A stretch of 64,000 bases of DNA from Acinetobacter beijerinckii CIP 110307 (GCF_000369005.1 NZ_KB849765.1:1549335-1613334); one strand, 5' to 3'. Numbered from the stretch's first letter, positions 47,469-59,131 are shown. Notes: generated by a model not told the origin, from the sequence alone. Translations and numbers: made by a program.

Positions 47469-48111
47469 ATTTTTAAAATTAAACTGTGTGAATTTGAGTT
47501 TTTGTTTATTGGTTTTTCTACTAAATAAATTCAAAAAATAAATAAAAACATGATCCTGTTCTGTTTTTAAGCACTCTGCATAGTGTTTGTGCAAAAATTG
47601 TAGCGAATGTTTAACTTTGGTCTATAAAGATGCAACTATTATAAAAAGGGCGGTATATTAGAATATAATTAGTGACGTGTATTTAGCTGCTTTATGGATG
47701 GTATGTGTCAAAAAAATCAATCCAAGCTGAATAACATGTTAGGATTCTGCCACAACTGAAAGCGAAAAATGAGCATATTCTAAAAGTTATCTGAAAAGTG
47801 CAACTTTGAGATTTATGCAAATTATTCTACGAAAGTCAATTTAGAAAAGTTAAAAAATTATTTAATTTTTCTAAAATGATTTGCAAAAAATTGCTCGATT
47901 TTATCGAGTATAAGGATGAGTTATGTGCTTTGAATTGAAAGCACATAGCTCATTTATTACATCAAAAGGAATACTCCTGATGTGTAGTGATATGTCTCAA
48001 GGTTGGATGATCTTGGGTAGTAATGTCATGTTACCAATTTGACATTATGAATCATGGGTGTGCTTAAAAGGCAACCTGTATTATTTTTTGCAATAGGAAA
48101 TGGGTCCAAAA
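47469..48111. other. ~640-bp gap between the sdh terminator and sucA
   Basis: AT-rich, with no supported coding frame. It contains a perfect TATAAT at 47664-47669 without a convincing -35, and a pair of hairpins at 47894-47953. The sucA promoter must lie here, but I cannot place it confidently. Confidence 0.55.
47894..47953 (+). repeat. tandem hairpins upstream of sucA
   Basis: CTCGAT/ATCGAG (47894-47908) forms a short stem, then GAGTTATGTGCTTT pairs with AAAGCACATAGCTC (47918-47951, one G-U) and extends by two A-T/T-A pairs. The G-U pair is legal on the plus strand. No strong T run follows. Confidence 0.55.
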
Positions 48112-50952
48112 ATGCAAGAAGTTGCTGACGCATTGCGTCTTGACACTGAACTTTCCGCTGATAGTGCAGCGTATATCGAAGAGCTCTACGAACAGTACCT
48201 AACATCTCCAACCTCAGTGTCAGAGGATTGGCGTGAATATTTCGACAAATACCCTAAAGGTGATCAACCACACGGCAGTGTGCGCGAGCAATTCCTCCTC
48301 TTAGGTCGTAATTCAAGCCGAATTCAACCTGTTGTTCAAAGCACTGTAAGCACAGAGCATGAGCGTCGTCAAATTGGTGTATTACAACTCATCGCTGCCT
48401 ACCGCAATCGTGGTCATCAAAAAGCGAAACTTGATCCATTAGGTCTTGCAAAACGCGAAGACGTTCCTGATCTTGATTTATCCGCGCACAACTTAACCAA
48501 GTCTGACTTAGATACCGTATTTAATACGGGTAATCTTGCGATTGGTAAAGCAGAAGCAACATTGTCAGAAATGATTGAGGCAATGGAAGCGACATACTGT
48601 GGTTCTATTGGTGCAGAGTATATGCACATTGTAGATACCAAAGAAAAACGTTGGATTCAACAACGTTTGGAAGGTGTTCGCGGTAAATATAATTTAAATG
48701 CTGATCAGAAAAAAGGCGTCTTAGAGCGTTTGACAGCGGCTGAAGGTTTAGAAAAATACCTTGGTAATAAATTTGTTGGTGCTAAACGTTTTGGTGTGGA
48801 AGGCGGTGAGTCTTTTATTCCAATGGTCAACGAACTTATTCAACGTGCAGGTAGTGTAGGTTGTAAAGAAGTCGTCATTGGTATGCCACACCGTGGACGT
48901 CTCAATTTACTTGTAAATATTATGGGTAAAAACCCAGCTGATCTTTTTGGTGAATTTGAAGGTAAAAGTATTCACAAAAAAGGTTCGGGTGACGTTAAGT
49001 ACCATCAAGGTTTTTCTTCAAATGTCATGACCTCGGGTGGCGAAGTTCATCTTGCTTTGGCATTTAACCCATCACATTTAGAAATCGTTGGTCCTGTAGT
49101 TGAAGGATCTGTACGTGCTCGTCAAGTTCGTCGTAAAGATATTGGTGGTGACGATGTACTTCCGCTAATTGTTCACGGTGATGCTGCGTTTGCAGGTCAA
49201 GGTGTGAACATGGAAACCTTCCAAATGTCACAAACACGTGGCTACACGGTGGGTGGTACAGTTCATATTATTGTGAATAACCAAGTTGGTTTTACCACAT
49301 CTGATCCACGCGATACGCGTTCTACAGAATACTGTACTGATGTTGCTAAAATGATTCAGGCACCAATTTTCCATGTGAATGGTGATGATCCTGAAGCAGT
49401 TATTTTTGCAACTCAAATTGCACATGATTTCCGTCATGAATTCCGTAAAGATGTGATTCTTGATTTGTTCTGTTATCGCCGTCGTGGTCATAACGAAGCA
49501 GATGAGCCATCTGCAACACAACCATTGATGTATCAAGTCATCAATAAAAAAGCAACAACGCGTACTTTGTATGCGGATCAATTGGTACAAGAAAAAGTAC
49601 TTGATCGTGCGACTGCTGATCAAATGGTAGAAGACTATCGTTCTGATTTAGAAGCAGGTAACCATGTTGCTAATGCTTTGGTTCGTGAACCAAACAAAAA
49701 GATGTTCGTGGACTGGTCCCCATATCTAGGTCATGAATATACTGATATTTGGGATACAAGCTTCAACATCGATCGTTTAAAAGAACTTGGCAAAACAATG
49801 AATACATTACCTGAAGGTTTCGTATTACAACGCCAAGTACAAAAAGTGATTGATGATCGTGTAAAAATGCAAACGGGCGAAATGCCACTCAACTGGGGTG
49901 CTGCTGAAACTTTAGCTTATGCAACACTTTTAGATGATGGTTTCCTTGTGCGTATTACAGGTGAAGATGTTGGTCGTGGAACATTCTCTCATCGTCATGC
50001 AAAATTACATAACCAAGTTGATGGTTCTGTATATATTCCTCTTTGTCACATTAAAGAAAATCAGCCTCGTACAGCGGTTTATGATTCTTTATTGTCAGAA
50101 GAAGCCGTACTTGCATTTGAATATGGTTATGCAACAACTTTGCCTAAAAGCTTAATTGTTTGGGAAGCGCAATTTGGTGACTTCGCAAACTGTGCGCAAG
50201 TTGTGATTGACCAGTTTATTGCGTCTGGTGAAACCAAGTGGGAACGTGTATGCGGTCTTACAATGTTATTGCCACATGGTTATGAAGGTCAGGGTCCTGA
50301 ACATTCATCTGCACGTTTAGAGCGTTTCTTGCAACTTTGTGCTGAAGATAATATGCAAGTCATGACACCAACGACACCTGCGCAAATTTTCCATGCACTA
50401 CGTCGTCAAGCTGTTCGTCCTATTCGTAAGCCACTGATTGTAATGTCGCCTAAGTCGCTATTACGTCATAAACTTGCAACTTCAACTTTAGATGAGTTGG
50501 CAAACGGTTCATTCCAAACTGTGATTGATGAAATTGATAACATCAATAAAGCTGACGTAACGCGTTTAGTTCTTTGTGGTGGTAAAGTTTATTACGATTT
50601 ACTCGAAAAACGTCGTGAACTTGGATTAGATAATACTGCGATTGTTCGTATTGAGCAATTATATCCATATCCAGAACAGCGTTTAGCTGAAGTAATGGAA
50701 AGCTATCCAAACATTCAAGAACTTGTTTGGGCGCAAGAAGAACCGAAGAACCAAGGCGCTTGGTTATTCATCGTTCCTCGCTTATATGAAGACGTTCTAA
50801 AATCTGGTAAACAAATTCGCATTAGCTATGCTGGTCGTGAAGCATCAGCCGCACCTGCTTGTGGCTCGCCATACTTGCATGCAAAACAACAAGCTCAGCT
50901 CGTCAATGACGCACTTGCAATTGAAGCTGAACAATCAGGAGATTCTAAATAA
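48112..50952 (+). CDS. sucA: 2-oxoglutarate dehydrogenase E1 component
   Basis: Thiamine-diphosphate-dependent decarboxylase of the 2-oxoglutarate dehydrogenase complex, 946 residues. The N-terminal E2-docking segment ([15 protein letters not shown]) is present, as are the [11 protein letters not shown] histidine region, the ThDP/Mg site around [11 protein letters not shown] with [11 protein letters not shown], and the C-terminal transketolase-like half. I start at MQEVADAL (48112); the ATG at 48100 sits directly on AGGA and cannot use it. Its stop overlaps the sucB start by one base. Confidence 0.96.
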   Translation: MQEVADALRLDTELSADSAAYIEELYEQYLTSPTSVSEDWREYFDKYPKGDQPHGSVREQFLLLGRNSSRIQPVVQSTVSTEHERRQIGVLQLIAAYRNRGHQKAKLDPLGLAKREDVPDLDLSAHNLTKSDLDTVFNTGNLAIGKAEATLSEMIEAMEATYCGSIGAEYMHIVDTKEKRWIQQRLEGVRGKYNLNADQKKGVLERLTAAEGLEKYLGNKFVGAKRFGVEGGESFIPMVNELIQRAGSVGCKEVVIGMPHRGRLNLLVNIMGKNPADLFGEFEGKSIHKKGSGDVKYHQGFSSNVMTSGGEVHLALAFNPSHLEIVGPVVEGSVRARQVRRKDIGGDDVLPLIVHGDAAFAGQGVNMETFQMSQTRGYTVGGTVHIIVNNQVGFTTSDPRDTRSTEYCTDVAKMIQAPIFHVNGDDPEAVIFATQIAHDFRHEFRKDVILDLFCYRRRGHNEADEPSATQPLMYQVINKKATTRTLYADQLVQEKVLDRATADQMVEDYRSDLEAGNHVANALVREPNKKMFVDWSPYLGHEYTDIWDTSFNIDRLKELGKTMNTLPEGFVLQRQVQKVIDDRVKMQTGEMPLNWGAAETLAYATLLDDGFLVRITGEDVGRGTFSHRHAKLHNQVDGSVYIPLCHIKENQPRTAVYDSLLSEEAVLAFEYGYATTLPKSLIVWEAQFGDFANCAQVVIDQFIASGETKWERVCGLTMLLPHGYEGQGPEHSSARLERFLQLCAEDNMQVMTPTTPAQIFHALRRQAVRPIRKPLIVMSPKSLLRHKLATSTLDELANGSFQTVIDEIDNINKADVTRLVLCGGKVYYDLLEKRRELGLDNTAIVRIEQLYPYPEQRLAEVMESYPNIQELVWAQEEPKNQGAWLFIVPRLYEDVLKSGKQIRISYAGREASAAPACGSPYLHAKQQAQLVNDALAIEAEQSGDSK

Positions 50953-52160
50953 TGGCAACCGAAATTAAAGCACCGGTATTTCCAGAGTCAGTTGCTGACG
51001 GTACGATCGCAACTTGGCACAAAAAAGTAGGTGAACCTGTATCACGTGATGAAGTGATCTGTGACATTGAAACCGATAAAGTTGTTTTAGAAGTGGTTGC
51101 TCCTGCTGATGGTAGCTTAGTTGCGATCATTAAAGGTGAAGGCGACACAGTTCTTTCTGATGAAGTGATTGCTCAGTTTGAAGCAGGCGCAGTATCTGGC
51201 GCTGCTGATACTCAAGCAGTACAAAGTTCAGCTCCAGCTCAAGTTGAACAAGCTGTTGCTAAAACAGAAGCAGGTGCAGCTCCAGTTGTACCAGTTCAAG
51301 ATCAAGCTCCTGCTGTTCGCAAAGCATTATCTGAAACAGGTATCAATGCTGCTGACGTACAAGGTACAGGTCGTGGTGGTCGCATCACTAAAGAAGATGT
51401 TGCTGGTCATCAAGCTAAACCTGCTGCATCAGCTCAACCATTAAGCGTTGCTGTTGGTGAGCGTATTGAGAAACGTGTTCCAATGACACGTTTACGTAAG
51501 CGTGTAGCTGAGCGTTTATTGGCTGCAACACAACAAACTGCAATGTTAACTACGTTTAACGAAGTGAACATGAAGCCAATCATGGAAATGCGTAAGCAAT
51601 ATAAAGATGCTTTCGAAAAACGTCATGGTGCGCGTTTAGGCTTTATGTCTTTCTTTGTTAAAGCTGCGACTGAAGCACTAAAACGCTACCCAGCAGTGAA
51701 TGGTTCTATTGATGGTGATGACATCGTTTATCACGGTTTCTATGACATCGGTGTTGCTGTATCGAGTGAACGTGGTTTAGTTGTTCCTGTACTTCGTGAT
51801 ACTGACCGTATGAACTATGCAGAAGTTGAAAACGGTATTCGTGACTATGCTTATAAAGCACGTGACGGTAAATTAGGTATCGAAGACATGACTGGCGGTA
51901 CGTTCACGATTACTAATGGTGGTACGTTCGGTTCATTGCTTTCAACGCCGATTTTGAATACACCACAAACAGCTATTTTGGGTATGCATAAAATCCAAGA
52001 GCGTCCAATGGCGGTAAATGGTCAAGTTGAAATCTTGCCAATGATGTACTTAGCACTTTCTTATGACCACCGTTTGATCGATGGTAAAGAAGCTGTAGGT
52101 TTCTTAGTAACAATCAAAGAGTTGTTAGAAGAACCAGCTAAACTCATTCTTGATCTTTAA
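50952..52160 (+). CDS. sucB: 2-oxoglutarate dehydrogenase E2 (dihydrolipoyl succinyltransferase)
   Basis: Core of the complex, 402 residues. One lipoyl domain (1-~76) carries the lipoylated K43 in [10 protein letters not shown]. An Ala/Gln-rich linker follows, then the peripheral-subunit binding domain ([23 protein letters not shown]) near 117-145, and the catalytic domain with H373 and D377 in SYDHRLIDG. LipB (30576-31232) supplies octanoate for K43. Coupled to sucA by a one-base overlap; a palindromic repeat separates it from lpd. Confidence 0.97.
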   Translation: MATEIKAPVFPESVADGTIATWHKKVGEPVSRDEVICDIETDKVVLEVVAPADGSLVAIIKGEGDTVLSDEVIAQFEAGAVSGAADTQAVQSSAPAQVEQAVAKTEAGAAPVVPVQDQAPAVRKALSETGINAADVQGTGRGGRITKEDVAGHQAKPAASAQPLSVAVGERIEKRVPMTRLRKRVAERLLAATQQTAMLTTFNEVNMKPIMEMRKQYKDAFEKRHGARLGFMSFFVKAATEALKRYPAVNGSIDGDDIVYHGFYDIGVAVSSERGLVVPVLRDTDRMNYAEVENGIRDYAYKARDGKLGIEDMTGGTFTITNGGTFGSLLSTPILNTPQTAILGMHKIQERPMAVNGQVEILPMMYLALSYDHRLIDGKEAVGFLVTIKELLEEPAKLILDL

Positions 52161-52173
52161 TACATTAATTATA

Positions 52174-52243
52174 AATCTTCCCTAACCCCTCTTTAGTAAA
52201 GAGGGGAAGCCCCTTTTTGAAAGAAGGGGATTTAAGGGGGATT
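52174..52243. repeat. palindromic repeat element inside the suc operon
   Basis: An outer pairing of AATCTTCCCTAA with TTAAGGGGGATT encloses two hairpins, CCCCTCTTT/AAAGAGGGG and CCCCTT/AAGGGG. It lies between sucB and the lpd ribosome-binding site. Its oligo-C and oligo-G arms resemble 25428-25470. Confidence 0.65.
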
Positions 52244-52245
52244 AA

Positions 52246-53691
<1,446 letters not shown>

Positions 53692-53694
53692 AAT

Positions 53695-53722
53695 AAAAAG
53701 TGTGGCTTTTGCCACACTTTTT
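53695..53722 (+). terminator. rho-independent terminator after lpdA
   Basis: AAAAAGTGTGGC and GCCACACTTTTT pair around TTTT. It lies 3 bases after the lpdA stop and separates it from sucCD. Confidence 0.93.
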
Positions 53723-53831
53723 TGAATGATGATGATTGGTTTACAAGACAATCATTTACTCAATATGTAACAGCCTAGTTTAAAAAAAATATCTAGGTTG
53801 TATCACATCAAACAACATAGTAGGTAACTAA

Positions 53832-54998
53832 ATGAACTTACATGAGTATCAAGCTAAAGCGTTATTGAAAGAATATGGTATGCCAGTACAAGAAGGTATC
53901 TTGGCAACCAATGCAGATGAAGCAGTTGCTGCATTTGAACAGCTTGGTGGTAAATTCGCTGTAATGAAAGCGCAAGTTCATGCTGGTGGTCGTGGTAAGG
54001 CTGGTGGCGTTAAAGTTGCAAAATCAAAAGAAGATGTTATCGAATTCGCTAACAACATCATTGGTACTCGTTTAGTAACGTATCAAACAGATGCAAATGG
54101 TCAACCAGTTAACAGCATTATTGTTGCTGAAGACGTTTATCCAGTTGAGCGTGAGCTTTACTTGGGTGCGGTTGTAGACCGCTCTAGCCGTCGTATTACT
54201 TTCATGGCTTCTACCGAAGGTGGTGTAGAAATCGAGAAAGTTGCAGAAGAAACTCCAGAAAAAATTATCAAAGTTGAAGTTGATCCACTCGTTGGCTTAC
54301 AACCATTCCAAGCACGCGAAGTTGCGTTTGCTTTAGGTTTGAAAGACAAGCAAATCAGCCAATTTGTAAAAATTATGGCTGCTGCTTACCAAGCATTTGT
54401 TGAGAATGACTTTGCATTATTTGAAATTAACCCACTTTCAGTTCGTGAAAATGGCGATATTTTATGTGTAGATGCGAAAGTAGGTATCGACTCTAACGCG
54501 CTTTATCGTTTACCTAAAGTTGCTGCTTTACGTGACAAGTCTCAAGAGAATGAGCGTGAATTAAAAGCATCTGAATTTGATCTTAACTATGTTGCTTTAG
54601 AAGGTAACATCGGTTGTATGGTGAATGGTGCTGGTCTTGCAATGGCAACGATGGACATCATCAAACTTTATGGGGGTCAGCCTGCAAACTTCCTTGACGT
54701 TGGTGGCGGTGCAACGAAAGAGCGCGTAATCGAAGCGTTCAAAATCATCCTTGCTGATACTTCTGTACAAGGTGTTTTAATCAACATCTTCGGTGGTATC
54801 GTACGTTGTGACATGATTGCTGAAGCAATTATTGCAGCGGTTCAAGAAGTAAATGTAACTGTACCAGTTGTTGTTCGTTTAGAAGGTAACAACGCTGAGT
54901 TAGGTGCTAAATTACTTGATGAATCTGGTTTGAAATTAATTTCTGCGAACGGTTTATCTGATGCCGCAGAAAAAGTTGTAGCTGCAGTTAAAGCGTAA
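53832..54998 (+). CDS. sucC: succinyl-CoA synthetase beta subunit
   Basis: Nucleotide-binding subunit of succinyl-CoA synthetase, which makes ATP or GTP at the substrate level. The 388-residue protein has the N-terminal ATP-grasp fold ([18 protein letters not shown], then [16 protein letters not shown]) and the C-terminal ligase domain with [11 protein letters not shown] and [10 protein letters not shown]. The ~135-base gap and terminator before it suggest its own promoter, perhaps with read-through from lpdA. Confidence 0.97.
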   Translation: MNLHEYQAKALLKEYGMPVQEGILATNADEAVAAFEQLGGKFAVMKAQVHAGGRGKAGGVKVAKSKEDVIEFANNIIGTRLVTYQTDANGQPVNSIIVAEDVYPVERELYLGAVVDRSSRRITFMASTEGGVEIEKVAEETPEKIIKVEVDPLVGLQPFQAREVAFALGLKDKQISQFVKIMAAAYQAFVENDFALFEINPLSVRENGDILCVDAKVGIDSNALYRLPKVAALRDKSQENERELKASEFDLNYVALEGNIGCMVNGAGLAMATMDIIKLYGGQPANFLDVGGGATKERVIEAFKIILADTSVQGVLINIFGGIVRCDMIAEAIIAAVQEVNVTVPVVVRLEGNNAELGAKLLDESGLKLISANGLSDAAEKVVAAVKA

Positions 54999-55010
54999 GG
55001 AGTATCAATC

Positions 55011-55901
55011 ATGAGCGTATTAATTAATAAAGACACTAAAGTATTGGTACAAGGTTTTACTGGTAAAAACGGTACTTTCCACTCTGCACAAGCTTTAGAC
55101 TACGGTACAAAAGTTGTTGGTGGTGTTACTCCAGGTAAAGGCGGTACAACTCACCTTGACCTACCAGTATTTAACACAATGAAAGAAGCTGTACGTGAAA
55201 CAAATGCAGATGCATCTGTAATCTATGTACCAGCTCCATTCGTTTTAGACTCAATCGTTGAAGCGGTTGATTCAGGTGTTGGCCTGATCGTTGTGATCAC
55301 TGAAGGTGTTCCAACGATCGACATGCTTAAAGCTAAACGCTACCTAGAAACTAACGGTAACGGTACTCGTTTAGTTGGTCCTAACTGCCCAGGCGTGATC
55401 ACTCCTGGTGAATGTAAGATCGGTATTATGCCTGGTCACATCCACCAACCAGGCCGTATTGGTATCATCTCACGTTCAGGTACATTGACTTATGAAGCTG
55501 TTGCTCAAACAACTAAGCTTGGTTTAGGTCAGTCTACTTGTATCGGTATTGGTGGTGACCCAATCCCAGGTATGAACCAGATTGAAGCACTTCAATTGTT
55601 CCAAGATGATCCAGACACTGATGCAATCATCATGATCGGTGAGATCGGTGGTACAGCGGAAGAAGAAGCTGCTGAATTCATCAAATCTAACGTGACTAAG
55701 CCTGTAGTTGGTTATATCGCGGGTGTAACTGCACCTAAAGGTAAGCGTATGGGTCATGCCGGTGCGATCATTTCTGGTGGTCAAGGTACTGCTGAAGAGA
55801 AATTCGCTGCATTTGAACGCGCGGGAATGGCTTACACTCGTAGTCCAGCTGAGCTTGGTTCTACTATGTTGCAAGTTTTAAAAGAGAAAGGTTTAGCGTA
55901 A
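55011..55901 (+). CDS. sucD: succinyl-CoA synthetase alpha subunit
   Basis: CoA-binding and phospho-histidine subunit, 296 residues. The CoA-binding Rossmann region is [15 protein letters not shown] and GVTPGKGG; the phosphorylated histidine is in [17 protein letters not shown] lies before the ATG, 12 bases after sucC, so the two subunits are co-translated. A strong terminator ends the TCA block. Confidence 0.98.
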   Translation: MSVLINKDTKVLVQGFTGKNGTFHSAQALDYGTKVVGGVTPGKGGTTHLDLPVFNTMKEAVRETNADASVIYVPAPFVLDSIVEAVDSGVGLIVVITEGVPTIDMLKAKRYLETNGNGTRLVGPNCPGVITPGECKIGIMPGHIHQPGRIGIISRSGTLTYEAVAQTTKLGLGQSTCIGIGGDPIPGMNQIEALQLFQDDPDTDAIIMIGEIGGTAEEEAAEFIKSNVTKPVVGYIAGVTAPKGKRMGHAGAIISGGQGTAEEKFAAFERAGMAYTRSPAELGSTMLQVLKEKGLA

Positions 55902-55921
55902 TTCGTTAGATTTTAATCTTT

Positions 55922-55953
55922 AAAAAACCCCAATGGCGACATTGGGGTTTTTT
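55922..55953 (+). terminator. rho-independent terminator of sucCD
   Basis: AAAAAACCCCAATG and CATTGGGGTTTTTT pair around a GCGA tetraloop, 20 bases after sucD. Confidence 0.94.
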
Positions 55954-56013
55954 ATTAAAATAAAATGATATAAGTTCCTAAAAAATAGCATAATTAGCCC
56001 AAGGGTAAGATAA

Positions 56014-56254
56014 ATGATTAAAGAAAAATTGATTTACAGTGTTAAGCAGTTTATAGATAAAAAACGATTTATCTATTAAGAATGCGCAAAGAATAGAAGA
56101 TCTTCTTGGTGATTTGAAGTTAGAGGAAGAGTGGATAAATAATATGGTTCTAATTTTAGCTTCATATGTGTGTGGAGGCGGTGAGTACATGTATGATGAA
56201 GATGAGGTAATTTTAGAATTGAAGAAAATCTTAATTTTTTCAAATGATGCTTAA
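56014..56254 (+). pseudogene. small unknown gene broken by one extra A (frameshift)
   Basis: An ATG at 56014 with AAGGG 8 bases upstream opens a frame that stops after 21 codons, at 56079. Skipping one base in the run of six A at 56059-56064 restores a continuous frame to 56254, giving a 79-residue acidic, helical protein beginning MIKEKLIYSVKQFIDK and ending LKKILIFSNDA. The downstream part (IEDLLGDLKLEEEWINNMVL) reads like real protein. It is either a recent pseudogene, a programmed slippage site or a sequencing error. I do not recognise the family; its size and acidity recall immunity or antitoxin proteins, but no toxin is adjacent. Confidence 0.6.
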
Positions 56255-56294
56255 TCTCCACTAGCTATCTATTTATATTTTTTAGATGAAAAAA

Positions 56295-56318
56295 AAGAGC
56301 CTTATTGCTAAGACTCTT
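56295..56318 (-). terminator. rho-independent terminator of yqiJ-yqiK
   Basis: On the minus strand AAGAGTCTTA and TAAGGCTCTT pair (one G-U) around GCAA, followed by a T run. It lies 17 bases after the flotillin stop. Confidence 0.8.
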
Positions 56319-56334
56319 GATAGATTGAAAATAA

Positions 56335-58044
56335 TTACTCAGATTTAGGTTTTAACCCTTGAGTCAAACCATTGATATCGCCACCTTGTAAACCTAGTTC
56401 ATTCATTAAACTATCAATCAATGGCGCTTGTGAACGATAGCGTAGGGCGCTATTCACGACTTGATCCGATAAAGAGGTTTGACCATTTTCAATCGTATCA
56501 CTACCGACAGTGCCACCGCCTGCAAAGCTACTTAAACCATTCACTTGTAAAATCTTGATGTCATCAATATTTTCCATTGGTTTAACGCTTTCACGAATGA
56601 TTTCAGGCAAATGTTTGAGTAATGCTAAACGCACTTGCATTTCCACTTGCTCAGCAGAAAGGGTATTGGCTGCTTCATTGACTGCACGCGCACCTTCCGC
56701 ATCAACCTGATACTGTTTCTCTAAAGCTTGAGCAAGTAATATTTTAGCATCTGCTTCACCTTTCGCTTTTAAGCGAATTTTTTCAGCATCTGCTTCAGCA
56801 GCAATACGCACAGCTTCAGCTTCATCTGCCGCAGCCTTTTTACCCGCATCCGCAGCAACGGTAATCGCAATCGCTTCTTTCTCAGCAGTTTGTTTAGCAG
56901 CAACCAGCTCGACTGCTTTTTGACGTTCAGCGCGTTGTGTTTCACGTACAGTCACAACTTCTTCCTCCGCTTTTACCGCTTCGGCACGGGCCTTGTCTGC
57001 TTGCGCTTTGGCTTCTGATTCAGCACGAGATTTTTCAGCAATGGCAATGGCGCGGTCTTGCTCAGCCAATTCAATGGTTTTTTTCTGTTCAACTTGTGCT
57101 TTTTGAATGAGCTGAGCTTTTTGGATATTTTCATTCTCAACATCACGGGCAGAGGCAATACGTTTTAGTTCCACTTCACGTTCAGCAGCAATTTGAGCTT
57201 CTTCAGCTTCACGTTTTTTACCTGCTTCTTGAGAGGCAATTTCTGCAGTTTGTTCAGCTTTACGTATCGAGATTTCACGCTCTTGTTGTAACTTCGCGTA
57301 TTCTTCTTCACGAGAGATTTCTAAACGTGCACGTTCTGCTTGTAAGTTTTTTCCACGAATTGCTAAATCAGCATCTTGTTCAATGTCGTTACGCTTTTTT
57401 CGACGATCTTCAATGGTTTCAGTTAGCTTGGTTAAACCTTCTGCATCGAACGCATTTTGTGGATTAAAGAATTTAAAGCTAGTTTGATCAAGCCCTGTTA
57501 AAGACACTGTTTCAAGTTCCAAACCATTTTTTGATAAATCTTCAGAAACGACTTGCTGAACTTTTTGCACAAAGTCGACACGCTTTTCATGTAGTTCTTC
57601 CATTGCCATTTCAGCAGCAACAGCACGGAGTGAATCGACAAATTTGCCTTCGACCAAATCTTTTAATTCAGGCGGGGACATAGTCTTTCTACCAAGTGTC
57701 TGGGCAGCCGTTGCAATCGATTCAGCAATCGGTTTGACGCGAACATAGAATTCAGCCATGACATCCACACGCATTCTGTCACGTGTAATTAACGCTTGAT
57801 CTGCTGCGCGTTTTACCTCTAAACGTAAGGTGTTCATATTGACTGGAATAATTTCATGTAGCACAGGAAGTACAATCGCACCGCCATTTAAAATGACTTT
57901 TTCGCCACCAAAACCAGTACGAACAAAAGAGACTTCTTTACTTGAACGGGTATATAGGCGGGCGATAATTACCCCAATAAAAATAAATGCAGCGAAAATC
58001 ACACCTGCAATAATCAAAATTTCAGTCAATGCTGAATTAAACAT
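56335..58044 (-). CDS. yqiK: flotillin-like SPFH protein (YqiK family)
   Basis: A 569-residue membrane-associated scaffold. One N-terminal transmembrane helix (~7-30) is followed by an SPFH/band-7 domain (~35-225), then a very long charged coiled coil (~225-460), rich in Glu, Ala, Lys and Arg, and a C-terminal glycine-rich flotillin tail. Flotillins organise membrane microdomains. GAGGG precedes the ATG. It lies 28 bases after yqiJ, its usual partner. Confidence 0.9.
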   Translation of the reverse strand: MFNSALTEILIIAGVIFAAFIFIGVIIARLYTRSSKEVSFVRTGFGGEKVILNGGAIVLPVLHEIIPVNMNTLRLEVKRAADQALITRDRMRVDVMAEFYVRVKPIAESIATAAQTLGRKTMSPPELKDLVEGKFVDSLRAVAAEMAMEELHEKRVDFVQKVQQVVSEDLSKNGLELETVSLTGLDQTSFKFFNPQNAFDAEGLTKLTETIEDRRKKRNDIEQDADLAIRGKNLQAERARLEISREEEYAKLQQEREISIRKAEQTAEIASQEAGKKREAEEAQIAAEREVELKRIASARDVENENIQKAQLIQKAQVEQKKTIELAEQDRAIAIAEKSRAESEAKAQADKARAEAVKAEEEVVTVRETQRAERQKAVELVAAKQTAEKEAIAITVAADAGKKAAADEAEAVRIAAEADAEKIRLKAKGEADAKILLAQALEKQYQVDAEGARAVNEAANTLSAEQVEMQVRLALLKHLPEIIRESVKPMENIDDIKILQVNGLSSFAGGGTVGSDTIENGQTSLSDQVVNSALRYRSQAPLIDSLMNELGLQGGDINGLTQGLKPKSE

Positions 58045-58072
58045 TTCTACACCCTCAAATTATATAAAAAAA

Positions 58073-58717
58073 TTAACAAGCGATTGCTTGGAATCCAATT
58101 TTGGTTCTTTGCGTTAAAATCACATCTTGACCTTGATGAAAAACCAGATCAAGTTCGGGTTCTACTAAGATGTAATGGATTTGACCAAATTGATCTTTAA
58201 CTTTGGCTTGGGCAGGTGAGTTGGGTTTTGCTTCACCTAAAACAATTTGAGCTGTTCGCCCTATCAGGTCGTCAATCTGAATAGCAGTTGTTTCATCTTT
58301 AGGAATAATTTTAGCAATTAAAGTAGCACTCAAACGTACTATAGGCATACATAAAAATAAACATGCGGGAGCGATAATCCAAGCTGATAAATAATGTTCA
58401 GTAAATTGGAAAAAAATATCCTGAATAATTAATCCTGTTAATGAGTAAACCGTTAGAAAAATGATTAACCAGATAAGCAAAGGAACTTTACCTATATATA
58501 GCCATTCTAAAAGCTGAGTAAATAAACCGTCCGTATGTTCTGCTGATACTTCTGCGTGATTAACATCCGTTAGACTATCTGGTAAAAATTGATCAAAAAA
58601 ACTGGTGCTACCACCAAACATTAATAGAATTAACTCAAGCACACCAATAAATAGGCACAACATTAGGGATATGCTAAAAACGATGTTGGATGGATGTGTT
58701 ATTAAATCCCATATCAT
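58073..58717 (-). CDS. yqiJ: YqiJ-like membrane protein with OB-fold domain
   Basis: A 214-residue protein with about three transmembrane helices (near 12-35, 75-100 and 105-130) and a C-terminal OB-fold/NfeD-like domain (~145-214) with DLIGRTAQIVLGEA and DQFGQIHYILVEPE, closely matching YqiJ. NfeD-type OB domains typically partner flotillins, as here with yqiK downstream. Probably a membrane-fluidity or stress scaffold; the function is not established. Confidence 0.88.
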   Translation of the reverse strand: MIWDLITHPSNIVFSISLMLCLFIGVLELILLMFGGSTSFFDQFLPDSLTDVNHAEVSAEHTDGLFTQLLEWLYIGKVPLLIWLIIFLTVYSLTGLIIQDIFFQFTEHYLSAWIIAPACLFLCMPIVRLSATLIAKIIPKDETTAIQIDDLIGRTAQIVLGEAKPNSPAQAKVKDQFGQIHYILVEPELDLVFHQGQDVILTQRTKIGFQAIAC

Positions 58718-58839
58718 TAGTAATACTCTTATTTCTTTTAGAAATCGTTAAGAAATTTTTTATAAAAATAAATCAGTTATAAGATTAAATGTTACTGGCT
58801 TTAATTTCAATAAAAAATCAATTGTTATTCTTCAAACGA

Positions 58840-58873
58840 AAAAAAACGCAATGATTGGGGTGATCACTGCGTT
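58840..58873 (-). terminator. orphan rho-independent terminator (minus strand)
   Basis: On the minus strand AACGCAGTGAT and ATCATTGCGTT pair (one G-U) around a 7-base loop, followed by eight T. trpS already has its own terminator ~215 bases earlier, so this would end an unannotated transcript starting in between. Confidence 0.65.
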
Positions 58874-58919
58874 GAACAACGAATCTGTAAAAACAGTTTC
58901 GGTTGAAAGGAGAAATGTC

Positions 58920-59003
58920 ATGAGATTAGTGTTTACTAACCTACATCGCTATATTATTAAAAAACCTGACCAATTTCATAGGTATTCATGTAAGGGAGTG
59001 TAA
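58920..59003 (+). CDS. candidate 27-residue small protein
   Basis: ATG at 58920 is preceded by AAAGGAG at an ideal ~8-base spacing and opens a 27-codon frame (MRLVFTNLHRYIIKKPDQF, then HRYSCKGV) ending in TAA at 59001. The product would be small and basic. A short hairpin (CTGT/ACAG) lies just upstream. The ribosome-binding site is among the best in the window, but the short length and lack of a clear promoter keep confidence low. Confidence 0.3.
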   Translation: MRLVFTNLHRYIIKKPDQFHRYSCKGV

Positions 59004-59086
59004 ATTGATGTTAATAAGTGACAAAAAATGTTAGTTTGGATTTTTAAAGATGTATGTTGAATTGAAAATTAAATCAAATAGTTAGT

Positions 59087-59112
59087 AAAAAAGCCCAAAA
59101 GATGGGCTTTTT
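59087..59112 (-). terminator. rho-independent terminator of trpS
   Basis: AAAAAAGCCCA and TGGGCTTTTT pair around AAAGA, 20 bases after the trpS stop. Confidence 0.9.
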
Positions 59113-59131
59113 ATTGTAAAAGTAACGTAAA

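Larger units (their letters stand above)
58718..59131. other. 414-bp gap between yqiJ and trpS with unexplained signals
   Basis: Both flanking genes are on the minus strand. The gap holds the trpS terminator, a second minus-strand terminator with no gene before it (58845-58873), and a 27-codon plus-strand frame with a strong ribosome-binding site. Something small may be expressed here. Confidence 0.6.

Noticed and set aside
49228..49623. 131-codon minus-strand frame opposite sucA
   Set aside because: No start signal and inside a clear essential gene.
55978..56261. Two minus-strand frames (70 and 61 codons) after sucD
   Set aside because: They lie opposite the better-supported frameshifted plus-strand gene with a good ribosome-binding site.
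56960..57400. Repetitive Glu/Ala/Lys coding sequence considered as a DNA repeat
   Set aside because: It is the coiled coil of the flotillin-like protein, without exact repeats at DNA level.
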